DNA of 64,000 nucleotides from Geomobilibacter sp964432205 (GTDB lineage Bacteria > Desulfobacterota > Desulfuromonadia > Geobacterales > DSM-12255), in assembly GCA_964432205.1 (NCBI GenBank), contig CAYSMK010000001.1, forward strand, positions 186,001 through 250,000, in the 5' to 3' direction. The translations under genes and the position numbers were made by a program. The notes below the pieces were generated by a model. It made no database searches. It saw only the letters and a program-made list of their open reading frames with translations, and was not told the origin of the DNA. This document shows, in pieces, positions 41,770 to 51,198 of this stretch (within the stretch, counting starts at the first letter, position 1; every line of letters starts with the position of its first letter).

Positions 41770-42579
41770 TTATTTGTAGAGCAATCCAAAAGACTTGAGC
41801 TTACTTATAGAGTAGTCGATGCCGAAGCTTCTGCCGAAGCTACCGATCAATACTTCCTGCCAGCTTCCCGGTTTTGGCAGTATTCCACTGTAATCGTTGC
41901 ATTTTGCTTGAGGGCAGCCGTCCTGACTGTCGTCAATGAAAAGGTGCATTTCGGCGCTGCTGCTCCCCGTGTTTCGCTTCCAGGTAAGGGTTAACTTGTG
42001 CCATTCCCCCTGCTTCCAGGCATACCATTTGTCCCATCCTTCGGTATACGTGATGAAGCGGTAATTGGTATTGGGATTTTTGCCGTTCCCCTGGAACTCC
42101 AAGGCAAGAAATGGCCTGCTCCCATAGATTTCAACGGTCAGAACGGGGGGATACGGTTGAGTCCGCAGAATCATCTTATTCCCTTTAAACTGGTGAGGGT
42201 CCTCGTTGAATTTCAGCCAAAATTCCAGTTTTCCTCCATGATTGAACTGGTCGGCAAAGGCAAAATTATCTGCAGCAAATACTGCTACTGCACTGGCAAG
42301 ACTTTTGCCGTCAGCTACAAAACGGATGGCCGGTCCATTCTTCCCTTCTTCAAAAAGAAGCTTCGGATCCTTGTATCTTCGAACCGCCTTACCTTGCCCC
42401 CATTCGGAGACCTTCTGTGCGGCCATGGTAGGGTTGTTAATTTCTTGTTCATCGATCATTCGAGCGTAAAGCAACAATTTCCCTGACTCTGAAGATGGTA
42501 TGTCATCATCAGCCAACCCAGCATGTGACAACAGCAATAGCATTGACATAATACTCATCAATGCTAAAAACAGCTTCAT
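41770..42579 (-). CDS. Exported LamG-like (concanavalin-type) surface protein
   Basis: A 269-residue protein. A signal peptide (KLFLALMSIMSMLLLLSHAGLA) precedes a single domain containing KLEFWLKFNEDPHQFKGNKMILRTQP, then YAWKQGEWHKLTLTWKRN and SAEMHLFIDDSQDG. The pattern 'H.l.ltW....g...lyiDg' is that of LamG/concanavalin-like folds, used for binding or cutting polysaccharide. There are no obvious lyase residues. The start overlaps the beta-helix gene stop by 4 bp (ATGA). Confidence 0.7.
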   Translation of the reverse strand: MKLFLALMSIMSMLLLLSHAGLADDDIPSSESGKLLLYARMIDEQEINNPTMAAQKVSEWGQGKAVRRYKDPKLLFEEGKNGPAIRFVADGKSLASAVAVFAADNFAFADQFNHGGKLEFWLKFNEDPHQFKGNKMILRTQPYPPVLTVEIYGSRPFLALEFQGNGKNPNTNYRFITYTEGWDKWYAWKQGEWHKLTLTWKRNTGSSSAEMHLFIDDSQDGCPQAKCNDYSGILPKPGSWQEVLIGSFGRSFGIDYSISKLKSFGLLYK

Positions 42580-44336
42580 AATGTGACCACAATTTTTCGC
42601 TCTCGGCTGGTGGCGACGGAGTTGTATGACGACTTTTTGTCCTCATGTTCTACCTCCACCCGATAGGGGGTTTTCATAACTTTTGCACCCCAATTTTTAA
42701 CAGTTCTTTCCTTGGTATTATTTGAGTTGTCTGCGCCAGATTTGGTTATAATATATTCAATCAGCTCAACCTCTGCAGAACCGGCCGCATCGCTAAGTCC
42801 CTCAAAAAATATCTTCCCATCCTTATCCTGAATTAGAATGCGTGCCCCCTCTAAAGGTTTGTCATCCTTGTCCCGTACCTTCACGGTCATGCGCCATCCA
42901 ATGGCAATCTCCTTCTTGCCCTTGCCCTCAAACTGAAGATCCGGCGCATCGAGAGAAGCCCCATTCTCAAGTATGTTGTCGATAAATACTGCCGTGCTTG
43001 GTACCCACATATAATCACTGCGCACGGTTGCATAGGATGGATGATCATCCTGTCTGACAAAAGTATTGTCCGAAAAGTGAGCATACCCTCCCGCATGCCC
43101 GTAATTATCTGCAAGCAGAACATTGCTCCAGTTACTGACGACAGTATTGTTCCTGAAGATCAGACTTGACGACTCATTATTGCAGACAATCGCTATCGCC
43201 GCAGCCTTTGCTTTACCATCGCTGTTGTTGGCAATGATCATGTTGTCATGAAATGTTGCCCGCTGTTCAGGTTTTGGCAGCCCCACCCACACGTTTCGTC
43301 CCCAGCTCTTGACGCCAGTTCCCCGGTAATTTTCTTCTGCGTGAATAATTAACGTATTGAAGGAGACATCAACATTGTCAGTCCCCCAAGTCATCCGAAT
43401 GCAGGATGATCCCGTGTCACCATATTCGGCACTATGCCGGGTATTTTGAACTTCGACATAGTTCGAATAAACACTCCCGTTTGCAGTACCATTAACGAGA
43501 CCGACCCCCACGGGGTGCTCTCCGACACCAAAGATCTTATTGTGATGAATCGTAAAATCTTTCGTCGTGAAGCACATGACACCATAGGAATTGGTGGCAT
43601 GACTGTCCAGATATATTTCGTTGTTATACACCTCTGAATTGTTGGCAATTGAGAACGCACGGTGCCGGCAACGCTTGACCAGATTGTGGTGAATTTTCGC
43701 ATCTGCCCCGACCATTTTGACAACATCGATTCCCTGGTGCCGGTTTGAAACGACCGTCCCGTTGTCTTCAAAGGTATTATGATGGATGTGGGCCTTACTC
43801 CCCCAGTGCAAGAAGATGCCGGTAACATCTCGACCGCTATATTCAATAGTTAACCCGGCAATTTCGATATTGGATGTTGCCTCTGCGAATATAGGGTTAT
43901 GACCCCAGCCCGTCGCATTTCCGCCTCCGTTACCAGTACCCTGCCTTATTGTGCCATTGACTATGGCGATATTCTCCCTGCCATAAACAGAAATTATAAT
44001 CCCATAGATTTTCTTTGGATCTCCACCTGGTTCCTTATTGTTATAGACGATGGCATGACCGTTTAGGTTCAGCGTTATATTGTGATTTTTTATCTCAAAG
44101 GCTGTCCCGTCAGCTACTATGTCATTTTGCAGCACATACTCGGTATCCTCCTGTGCAAGCTCTCCGGGAGCAGTCACCTTAACAATGTTTTTTCGTACAG
44201 GTGCCGCCACCGTTATTGCGCCTGCATCGATAACCATATTCTTTGTGCCGATTTCGAAGGAATAGGCGCTCTTTACGGCAAGCATATTTAGCACTAAAAA
44301 AAGTGCAAAAAATCTGCTTACACGAAAAAACCTCAT
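42576..44336 (-). CDS. Exported right-handed beta-helix protein
   Basis: A 586-residue protein with a signal peptide (FFALFLVLNMLAVKSAYSF) and a long parallel beta-helix (NosD/pectate-lyase-like). Repeats such as HIHHNTFEDNGTVVSNRHQGIDVV, KIHHNLVKRCRHRAFSIANNSEVYNNEIYL and FTIHHNKIFGVGEHPVGVGLVNG show the 'NxI.NN' ladder. A C-terminal carboxypeptidase-regulatory-like domain is suggested by VKVRDKDDKPLEGARILIQDKDGKI. It is likely a secreted polysaccharide-modifying or -binding protein, for example an epimerase or lyase. The start ATG at 44336 overlaps the stop of the upstream ligase gene (ATGA). Confidence 0.82.
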   Translation of the reverse strand: MRFFRVSRFFALFLVLNMLAVKSAYSFEIGTKNMVIDAGAITVAAPVRKNIVKVTAPGELAQEDTEYVLQNDIVADGTAFEIKNHNITLNLNGHAIVYNNKEPGGDPKKIYGIIISVYGRENIAIVNGTIRQGTGNGGGNATGWGHNPIFAEATSNIEIAGLTIEYSGRDVTGIFLHWGSKAHIHHNTFEDNGTVVSNRHQGIDVVKMVGADAKIHHNLVKRCRHRAFSIANNSEVYNNEIYLDSHATNSYGVMCFTTKDFTIHHNKIFGVGEHPVGVGLVNGTANGSVYSNYVEVQNTRHSAEYGDTGSSCIRMTWGTDNVDVSFNTLIIHAEENYRGTGVKSWGRNVWVGLPKPEQRATFHDNMIIANNSDGKAKAAAIAIVCNNESSSLIFRNNTVVSNWSNVLLADNYGHAGGYAHFSDNTFVRQDDHPSYATVRSDYMWVPSTAVFIDNILENGASLDAPDLQFEGKGKKEIAIGWRMTVKVRDKDDKPLEGARILIQDKDGKIFFEGLSDAAGSAEVELIEYIITKSGADNSNNTKERTVKNWGAKVMKTPYRVEVEHEDKKSSYNSVATSRERKIVVTL

Positions 44337-45571
44337 TGAGTGCCCCATTCGGAATTCTTTGGCTCTGATGCCTGTTCCTTGTTCTGGATAAAGTATGATG
44401 CGAGAACTCCAATTGCCCCGATCCACAACCAGTTATAGCGGTAGAGATTTCCGCCAAAATTACCATTGAACAACAAAATAAGTATTGCCTGAATGGACGC
44501 AACCGAGATCAGGATAAGAGCACGATCTTCAAAAGGCAGCAATTTGGCCTGCCTTATATTTCGAACATGTGTGGCAATAATCGCATAGAGCAGGAAAACA
44601 AATGCAAGAGTCCCCAAAAAGCCCAACTCACCAAGTAGCATTCCATACATATTATGGGCATTCATCTGTAGGTCGATGCCAAACAGCGACCATCCATACC
44701 GAAAGTTTCCAGGGCCAACACCAAGGGCAGGGAACTTTTCAAACATCCGTATTCCCATTTTAAGCATTTCGATACGGCTTTCTGCGGAAACATCCGCCCC
44801 TTCACTGACCACTCCTTTCACAAAGATTGATTCGAACCGGGTCTGATACTTGTCAGGCATGACATTCCAGGTAATCATCAATGTAAAAATCAACGTAACC
44901 ATCAACGCCAGTTTTCGTGAACTGCCGAACCAAACCAACAACATAAAGAAAAGCACAGAAACCATTCCGCTTCTCGATCCGGTGAAAATGATGCACACTA
45001 ACGCAAGCAAACCGTACGCCCACAGCATCATCCGTATCCACGCCTTTTCAAATTTGCATTGCATCATTGCCCAGAAAAAAGGGAGCGAGTACACAATAGA
45101 GGCGGCAAAGGCATTCGGGTCGCCGTAAGTAGAGTCGACCCCCATCATTCTTGCCATCCCCATGGCCCAGTTAAATCTATCGTGCAGAAAATATTCCCAC
45201 GCAGATTTAAACATATATAGGAACATCACCCCTATGTATGCCAAGACAAAATTTTTCAGGTCATTTTCATACTGTATGGTCAAGGTTATGATGAAATAAA
45301 AAACGAGTAACTTTATATAATCAACCATAAAATCATATGAATTGGATGGGTATATACCTGCAATTGCCGAAACAGTTATGACCAGGAAAAACAGAATTAC
45401 CGCACGGGATATCGTGTGAGGTATGTATCTCTTCTTCTGGGACAGGAAAGTCGCAATCAGGAGCACGATCATATAAATACGCTCTATGTGGTATTCTCCC
45501 AATACCAGCTTATATTCATACGGCCTGAATATGAAAAGAAACAAATATCCTACAACAAGCCAGAACAACAT
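44333..45571 (-). CDS. O-antigen ligase/Wzy-like polymerase
   Basis: A 412-residue membrane protein with about eleven helices. It has the wide periplasmic loop between late helices typical of WaaL/Wzy-family enzymes, containing SRIEMLKMGIRMFEKFPALGVGPGNFRYGW and NMYGMLLGELGFLGTLAF. This 'H-N-x-x-l-x-x-l-x-E-x-G' motif (AHNMYGMLLGELG) is characteristic. It should polymerise repeat units or ligate a finished polymer on the outer face of the inner membrane. The reading frame is AT-rich relative to its neighbours, as is common in polysaccharide genes. It overlaps the beta-helix gene by 4 bp. Confidence 0.85.
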   Translation of the reverse strand: MLFWLVVGYLFLFIFRPYEYKLVLGEYHIERIYMIVLLIATFLSQKKRYIPHTISRAVILFFLVITVSAIAGIYPSNSYDFMVDYIKLLVFYFIITLTIQYENDLKNFVLAYIGVMFLYMFKSAWEYFLHDRFNWAMGMARMMGVDSTYGDPNAFAASIVYSLPFFWAMMQCKFEKAWIRMMLWAYGLLALVCIIFTGSRSGMVSVLFFMLLVWFGSSRKLALMVTLIFTLMITWNVMPDKYQTRFESIFVKGVVSEGADVSAESRIEMLKMGIRMFEKFPALGVGPGNFRYGWSLFGIDLQMNAHNMYGMLLGELGFLGTLAFVFLLYAIIATHVRNIRQAKLLPFEDRALILISVASIQAILILLFNGNFGGNLYRYNWLWIGAIGVLASYFIQNKEQASEPKNSEWGTQ

Positions 45572-45634
45572 TTCGTGTACTCTCCAGAATAATTGCCTGC
45601 TTATTGTCAGCGGCAGGACAGGCGTATTGTTAAG

Positions 45635-46882
45635 CTAGCCGTGCTTCAGCAGAACATCCACAAGGATTTTACCCACCGTTCGGTAATCATAGGCGGCGCT
45701 TGCAACAGTGTTGGGAACAGGTATTCGCCGTTGTACCAGCGCAGTGATGGCACGACACACAGCCTCTTCGTCGGCGATCTCGCAGACCCGGTTGCCTGTT
45801 TCCCGCAAGACCCTGGCACTGGCACCAACCAGCGGAGTGATGCCCAGTATAGGCCGACCACTTCCCAGATAATCAACCAGTTTTGACGGCAGAAAAACAC
45901 TTTCATTCATAGTGGCCAGCGGCGCATCAACCAGCAGCAGCGCATCGGCGGTTTTCATGACTGCCAGCGATTCACGGTAGGGAATCGTATCCCGCACAGT
46001 GACCACCCCCTCCAGCCCCTCCCTACGAATAGAATCGGCGTGTTCGGAGGCCATATTTCCGTAGAGTATAAATTCGATGCGCCCGGACAGGTCTCCCTCG
46101 CGCTGCAGGCGTGCCAACGCTCGGAACAGCGGCAGCGGTGTGCGCGGGCCATAGAAATGGCCAGTATGAACCACCCTGACCTTGCCTAGGGTGGCAGATG
46201 GGGCTTGATCAGCATTCCCGCCATACCATTCCGGGATAAAGCAGTGCGGCAGCACCCCGCATTTTTTCTTGAGGGCCGCCGGATACTTCCGCATGACCAG
46301 TTCCAGTATCTCAGGCGAGGTAAAAAAGAGCCGGTCAGCCTGGGTGACAACCGACTGCTCAAGCTTCAGGTTGTAATCAAAAACCTTCTTTGAAGGAAAC
46401 GAAGCGTAGACGTTGTCCGTCCAGGGGTCGCTCAAATAGGCGATCCAGGGTTTGCCGGTTTTCCGTTTCAGCTCCAGACCCAGCAGGTGATTGCAGTGCG
46501 GTTGGGAACAGGTGAGAATCACATCATAGCTTTCAGTGTCCAGGCGCCGCAGATAGCGTCGGGCAGCAAAAGTCCATTCCCGCTTGCGTGGTTCGAAGAA
46601 TTTATACAGCAGGTGCTTGGTCAGGCGGTTTTCCCGCAGCGCGGTAACCACGGGGTGCGACTCCCATGACCAGACACGATGCTCGCGGATGCCCTCGGGC
46701 ACCAGATCCTGCAGGGTGCCATCCAGTGACCTGCCGCCGGGAAAATAGAACGAGTCGGGATTGATGGCAACGACGTCAATGTCAAAACCGTTGGCTTTCA
46801 GGCCGGCCAGAAGCTTCACATAGCACATGGTCGCCGGATAAAGCAGCGGCGGATAGCAATAAACAATGGCAAGGATTTTCAT
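45635..46882 (-). CDS. Glycosyltransferase, GT4-like
   Basis: A 415-residue cytoplasmic transferase of the GT-B fold. The N-terminal half has MKILAIVYCYPPLLYPATM and VILTCSQPHCNHLLGLELK; the C-terminal nucleotide-sugar part has VVHTGHFYGPRTPLPLFRALARL, IPYRESLAVMKTADALLLVD and FLPSKLVDYLGSGRPILGITP. The final E-x7-E type motif is not classic, so it is a divergent member. It adds a sugar in the polymer pathway; donor and acceptor are unknown. Confidence 0.83.
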   Translation of the reverse strand: MKILAIVYCYPPLLYPATMCYVKLLAGLKANGFDIDVVAINPDSFYFPGGRSLDGTLQDLVPEGIREHRVWSWESHPVVTALRENRLTKHLLYKFFEPRKREWTFAARRYLRRLDTESYDVILTCSQPHCNHLLGLELKRKTGKPWIAYLSDPWTDNVYASFPSKKVFDYNLKLEQSVVTQADRLFFTSPEILELVMRKYPAALKKKCGVLPHCFIPEWYGGNADQAPSATLGKVRVVHTGHFYGPRTPLPLFRALARLQREGDLSGRIEFILYGNMASEHADSIRREGLEGVVTVRDTIPYRESLAVMKTADALLLVDAPLATMNESVFLPSKLVDYLGSGRPILGITPLVGASARVLRETGNRVCEIADEEAVCRAITALVQRRIPVPNTVASAAYDYRTVGKILVDVLLKHG

Positions 46883-46894
46883 TGGTGTCCCATT

Positions 46895-48022
46895 TCAGTA
46901 AAGCGGCAGTTTCAAGTCGGGATATTCTTCCAACAGCAGGGCGTCGATGTAAAACTTGGCCGCCCAATTCAGTAAACGATAGGTGCCATAACCACCGTTG
47001 ACCGGGTAGGAGCCTTTGATACCGCCCCTGACCCCCAGGTTGGTCGTTTTCAGATCCTGGGTTCGTTTCAGGAACTGGAGCACCTTTTGAGCAGCGGGGC
47101 GATACTGCCCCCCGCCCTGCAGCTGGTCCAACCGCTGCCAGACTATGGCCATCTGGGCCATGCCGGTCAGGCATGACCAGCTGACCGCCGGTTGCCAACT
47201 GCTGCCATAGCGCCCCGGCATACGGCCATCCGCGCCAATGTGGCACACCAAGGCATCCGCGGTCCGGACGACCGCATCCCGGCAGCGCTGGTCATTCAGG
47301 GTCACGCCCGCTTCCAGCAGTCCCTGAGCGGTATAGGCGATCGTATGGAGCAGCGGATGCTCATTATCGGTCAGGCAGTTGTAGCGGAACCAGCCCTGCG
47401 CTTCCTCCTCGGCCAACACCCAATCGATGAATTTTTCAACCGCGCAACGATAGCGGGTGTCACCGCTGGCTGTCGTCAGATCGAACAGTGCCAAGGCAAA
47501 ACGAACATTATAGAGATTCGGGTCCGATGCGCCGGGATTGCCGTATTTGCGCCAGGTGTGGTCGTCGTCCAGATTATCCAGCAGCCAGTTGCCGCCGCGG
47601 ATGGCGGCATCAAGATATTTGGGGTCACCGGTTTCGGTATGGGCATTCAGCCAGCCGAACAGCACCTGGCCGGTATCGAACACTACCGGCTCGCCATTGG
47701 AGAGCGCCGGGATGGCGCCATTTGCCAGTTGGATGGTCAGCTCCCAATCGGCCATTTCCAGAGCCCGGCGTTTGGCCTCCGCCTCGCCGGTCAGCCGATA
47801 CCAGTTCAGCAGGGTCGGGATGATGTAGCCGGTTGTTTCGGGATAGGAGCGCATCCAGCCCGTGCCGATCAGGTAGCTGTGGCTGACACCGCGATCGGCA
47901 GTGGCATCCTGGGCGCGATACAGCCAGGTTATGGCCTCACGCAAGTGCCTGGCGGCCTCCTGCGGCTGTTGCAGCGCAAAGTGATCTTTAAATAGAAAAC
48001 TAAATTTTTCCAACTGACTCAT
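46895..48022 (-). CDS. Six-hairpin (alpha/alpha)6 toroid protein
   Basis: A 375-residue soluble protein whose sequence is a series of helical hairpins with aromatic loops: AITWLYRAQDATADRGVSHSYLIGTGWMRSYPETTGYIIPTLLNWYRL, GQVLFGWLNAHTETGDPKYLDAAIRGGNWLLDN, NVRFALALFDLTTASGDTRYRCAVEKFIDWVL, and HTIAYTAQGLLEAGVTLNDQRCRDAV. This is the pattern of six-hairpin glycosidases and related isomerases or lyases. No signal peptide is seen, so it probably acts in the cytoplasm. Enzyme activity cannot be assigned. The ATG at 48022 is used; the track start two codons earlier is possible. Confidence 0.7.
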   Translation of the reverse strand: MSQLEKFSFLFKDHFALQQPQEAARHLREAITWLYRAQDATADRGVSHSYLIGTGWMRSYPETTGYIIPTLLNWYRLTGEAEAKRRALEMADWELTIQLANGAIPALSNGEPVVFDTGQVLFGWLNAHTETGDPKYLDAAIRGGNWLLDNLDDDHTWRKYGNPGASDPNLYNVRFALALFDLTTASGDTRYRCAVEKFIDWVLAEEEAQGWFRYNCLTDNEHPLLHTIAYTAQGLLEAGVTLNDQRCRDAVVRTADALVCHIGADGRMPGRYGSSWQPAVSWSCLTGMAQMAIVWQRLDQLQGGGQYRPAAQKVLQFLKRTQDLKTTNLGVRGGIKGSYPVNGGYGTYRLLNWAAKFYIDALLLEEYPDLKLPLY

Positions 48023-48044
48023 ACACAATTCTCCGCAAAAGTTT

Positions 48045-49010
48045 CTATAGGGGTATCACAAGTCCCGTCCGCAGACACTGACAACCGCCATAATAACGCT
48101 TATAGTCATAGAGGCCGTGCTGAGGGTGGCCGGATTGGGCCGCCTCGGCCGGTACCCCGCCGATGTTCAGCAACTCATAGCCTTCCTCCTGTAACCGCCG
48201 GAACAGATCAACCTGGAGCAGGTACATGGCCGAGGTCTCATAGCCGCCGCTGGTTGAACCGGAACGAACGGTGACGGCTTTTTTGCCGAAGGCCAGAAAG
48301 GCCAAAGCCGCCACATATTCGCCATTATGGCGGGCATACAGCACCCGCCCTGGACCGTTGCGGTAGTTTGCCTCGTAAGTGGCCCGAAAAAAAACATCGC
48401 CCTGGATGCCGTAGCTGTTACCCCGCTCCGAGGCACGCTCCGAGGAGGACTGCTGCATATCCCGCAAACACATGAAGGCTTCCAGCGAGTTGTTCTCCTC
48501 AACCAGCACCCCATAGCCCTCGGCTTCGCGCAGGTTCTTGCGGTGCTTCTTGTGCATACCCTTCAGAATTGCATCCATGTCCTGGCGCAAGTCCACGGTA
48601 AACTCGCACAGCGAATGACTCAGAAAAGGATTCAAATCGGCGCAACCGCTGAAGTCCTGCCCCCAGCGCGGGTCGATCTCCAACTGGCGGTAGCCGGCTT
48701 TTTGCGCCTCGTCTTTCAGCAACCGGCAAACCTGTTCCACCAACCCCTCTCTCTCGATCAAAGCGGGGAAAACCGGGAAGTAGAGCTGGCGAGCCCCCTT
48801 GAACAGCTTCAAGTAGCGCTGCGTCGTTGCGATGCCGAAACCGGCTGCGACACACTCTCCGCTATCAAGGAAGAGAAAATACTCCACATCGTCCAGGGAA
48901 CCGCCGACAGTCATGACTTTCGGCAGATGCAGCGGAGTGCCGTTCAATCCGGTGATAATTGCCCGCCATTCCTGCTGCGGCACGGCTTTACGTCGCTCAA
49001 CGGTCAGCAT
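48045..49010 (-). CDS. FemAB/GNAT-like N-acyltransferase
   Basis: A 321-residue protein of the FemAB-related group (PEP-CTERM-linked). It has a duplicated GNAT-like fold: the first half ends LLKDEAQKAGYRQLEIDPRWGQDF, and the second has FTVDLRQDMDAILKGMHKKHRKNLREAEGYGVLVEE, typical of the FemAB basic helix, then GSTSGGYETSAMYLLQVDLFRRLQEEGYELLNIGG. These enzymes pass an amino-acid or acyl group to a sugar or peptide amine. The start is a 7-bp overlap into the dehydrogenase gene, so the two are co-translated. Confidence 0.82.
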   Translation of the reverse strand: MLTVERRKAVPQQEWRAIITGLNGTPLHLPKVMTVGGSLDDVEYFLFLDSGECVAAGFGIATTQRYLKLFKGARQLYFPVFPALIEREGLVEQVCRLLKDEAQKAGYRQLEIDPRWGQDFSGCADLNPFLSHSLCEFTVDLRQDMDAILKGMHKKHRKNLREAEGYGVLVEENNSLEAFMCLRDMQQSSSERASERGNSYGIQGDVFFRATYEANYRNGPGRVLYARHNGEYVAALAFLAFGKKAVTVRSGSTSGGYETSAMYLLQVDLFRRLQEEGYELLNIGGVPAEAAQSGHPQHGLYDYKRYYGGCQCLRTGLVIPL

Positions 49011-50224
49011 GCCCCCACCTCCAGAATCTGCCGTTCAAGCTGTTGCAGGTTTTCCACAAATGCCGCAGCAATCCGGCGCCCATAAACAGTCCGGGGGGCC
49101 AGCCCCTTTTGAAACAGTCGTTTGAGCAGCCTGTCGGCCCGGCCTGCACTACCGTGTCCGGCCATTTTGGCCTGCAGTCGCTGGAGCGCCACCCGTTCGG
49201 CAACGATCACCGGTGACTGGGCAAGTTCCCGACTCCTGCGCAGGAGCGCAGCCACTGCCGAACGATAATATTGGCTGGAGATGTCTTCAATAGTGTTTTT
49301 GTCCACACCACTGTCATACAATGATGAGGCATACACCCCGCCGGAATTGGTGACAAAACCCGGCAGGCTGACAATCCCCCGCTCATGGAGAATGCCGATG
49401 GTTTCTGCAGTATAGGGGGCATTGGCTGCCGGCACGATCACCCTGGCCCGGATGTTGCTTACATTACCGGCATGGATACTCCAGGTACGGGCGGCCGGCA
49501 CCAGAATATCCACATCCGCCGCAAGTACAGCTTCCATCTCGACTGAACGCCCACCCGGCAGGTGGCTGACAAGCTCATCGCCGTACTGGCGGCGGCTTTC
49601 CGCCAGCAGCTCCGGTGAAAAGCCGTTTTCGTTGATGATTGCCCCCTTGACTGTGGACAGCGCCACAATGCGGAACTGGTCGGCCGGCAGGCGGGTGGCC
49701 AGATAGCAGCCGACACTGCCGAAACCCTCGATCGCCACCGTCAATGCCCTGTTGGAAAAGGCCCCTTCGCTAACGCAGGCCTGGATGGCGTTATCTACAG
49801 AGACGGCGGTGAAATAGGAGGTATCAGTAGCCTTGTCCGGCAGGTTGAAACCGGCGCCTTTGTACAGGGAGCGCAGATCTTCAGGGCCGCAGTTCATGTC
49901 CATGCCGGGATAATAGATACCGGCACTGATGATCGGCGCCAGTCGGCGCCCCAGTTCTGTAAGAATGGCACGCTTTTCATCCTTGCCGGTTCCCGCCGGA
50001 ATCTGCAAGCCGCTCTTGGCCCCTCCGCGCGGCAGACCGATGAAGCTGAATTTGAGAGTCATCTCCCTGGCCAGTGTCCGGGTTTCCAGTTCGTCCATAT
50101 CCTCGGCTATCCGCAAGCCGCCGGAACTGGTGTTACCAAGACAAGAGTCAATTACTACAAAAGCAGATGCACCCTTCTGCAAGTCGACTCTGATCAGCAG
50201 CCCATTGTTCAGATTGTTTTCCAT
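49004..50224 (-). CDS. Glu/Leu/Phe/Val dehydrogenase-family enzyme
   Basis: A 406-residue amino-acid dehydrogenase. The substrate-binding glycine-rich stretch LPRGGAKSGLQIP includes the catalytic Lys, followed by YYPGMDMNCGPEDL, where the usual 'PAPDV.T' reads MDMNCG. The Rossmann domain follows (VAIEGFGSVGCYLATRL), with APAANAPYTAETIGILHERGIVSLPGFVTNSGGVYASSLYD. These changes suggest a divergent member, not a standard glutamate dehydrogenase. Finding it between acyltransferase and glycosyltransferase genes suggests an amino-acid or amino-sugar precursor step; that is inference. Confidence 0.82.
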   Translation of the reverse strand: MENNLNNGLLIRVDLQKGASAFVVIDSCLGNTSSGGLRIAEDMDELETRTLAREMTLKFSFIGLPRGGAKSGLQIPAGTGKDEKRAILTELGRRLAPIISAGIYYPGMDMNCGPEDLRSLYKGAGFNLPDKATDTSYFTAVSVDNAIQACVSEGAFSNRALTVAIEGFGSVGCYLATRLPADQFRIVALSTVKGAIINENGFSPELLAESRRQYGDELVSHLPGGRSVEMEAVLAADVDILVPAARTWSIHAGNVSNIRARVIVPAANAPYTAETIGILHERGIVSLPGFVTNSGGVYASSLYDSGVDKNTIEDISSQYYRSAVAALLRRSRELAQSPVIVAERVALQRLQAKMAGHGSAGRADRLLKRLFQKGLAPRTVYGRRIAAAFVENLQQLERQILEVGAC

Positions 50225-50249
50225 AGCAATGTATCACCGTAACCTGTTT

Positions 50250-51167
50250 TTACTTAAATCTATTTCTGTACCTTATCCTGCCCACAACAAACCCTATCTG
50301 TTGAAGGAGAGTGAGCTGTGCATAGAAACTTTCTGGTGAAGATGTAATCACCTTGAAAACATAATTGAATAGGGAAGTGGCAGTTGCCTTAAAAGCATAT
50401 AAAGGAATACCAAAAACATTGCGGTGTTGATATTTACCAAGGTGCAAAGCTGCAAACTCACCGGAATCATACTTCCATTTTCTGAAATAACTTTTTTGCA
50501 TGCGTTTTTTGGGGATGCAGTGATAAACCAGCATTTCAGGACAGTAATAAATTGAACCGCCGTGGTTTAAAATTGATTGCAGAAGCTCGGTTTCCTCACC
50601 TCCCCAGGTTTTTCCTGGAATTGGACCTTTCTTTATATTGAACAGGCCTAATTCGAATATGACCGACTTCCTGATGGCCATATTGCAGCCATAGACCATG
50701 GGCTCGTTGAGCTGAATTGTATGAGGAGACAGGTCAAGTAAGACTATGCAGTTATAGATTTGTTTATTAATCCATTCAGGCGGCTCTGTTTCCCATATCG
50801 GCAAGATTTTACCGCCAATACATGCCGGACATCGGATTTCAAACTCTCTACAAATGGTTGCTAACCATTCTGTATCGACTACATTATCATCATCTGTAAA
50901 AGCAATTATTTCGCCATCGGCTATGCTTATTCCACTGTTTAATGCGTTACACTTTCCTTGTTTCTGTTCCAAAACATACTTGACATCGATATTATTCTTG
51001 GTGCCAAATTCCTCTACCAAAGATCTGACATCATGGGGTGAATTGTTGTCAACGATTACAACCTGCCAGGTCAATCCATCTGGAATGTGCATTTCAGCGA
51101 AGCTTGCAAGTGTGTTTTTCAGGCTATCCAACCTGTCATATGTACACACAACTATGCTTATATTCAT
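50250..51167 (-). CDS. Glycosyltransferase family 2
   Basis: A 305-residue GT-A-fold transferase. It begins NISIVVCTYDRLDSLKNTLASF, then QVVIVDNNSPHDV, GKCNALNSGISIADGEIIAFTDDDNVV (with the DxD-type DDD) and GKTWGGEETELLQSIL, the acceptor-region EE. A C-terminal hydrophobic segment (LFNYVFKVITSSPES) may touch the membrane. The start ATG at 51167 begins the conserved strand. The gene is AT-rich compared with the regulator genes. Confidence 0.9.
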   Translation of the reverse strand: MNISIVVCTYDRLDSLKNTLASFAEMHIPDGLTWQVVIVDNNSPHDVRSLVEEFGTKNNIDVKYVLEQKQGKCNALNSGISIADGEIIAFTDDDNVVDTEWLATICREFEIRCPACIGGKILPIWETEPPEWINKQIYNCIVLLDLSPHTIQLNEPMVYGCNMAIRKSVIFELGLFNIKKGPIPGKTWGGEETELLQSILNHGGSIYYCPEMLVYHCIPKKRMQKSYFRKWKYDSGEFAALHLGKYQHRNVFGIPLYAFKATATSLFNYVFKVITSSPESFYAQLTLLQQIGFVVGRIRYRNRFK

Positions 51168-51198
51168 GTACAAAACCGCCATTCTAAATAGTACTGTT

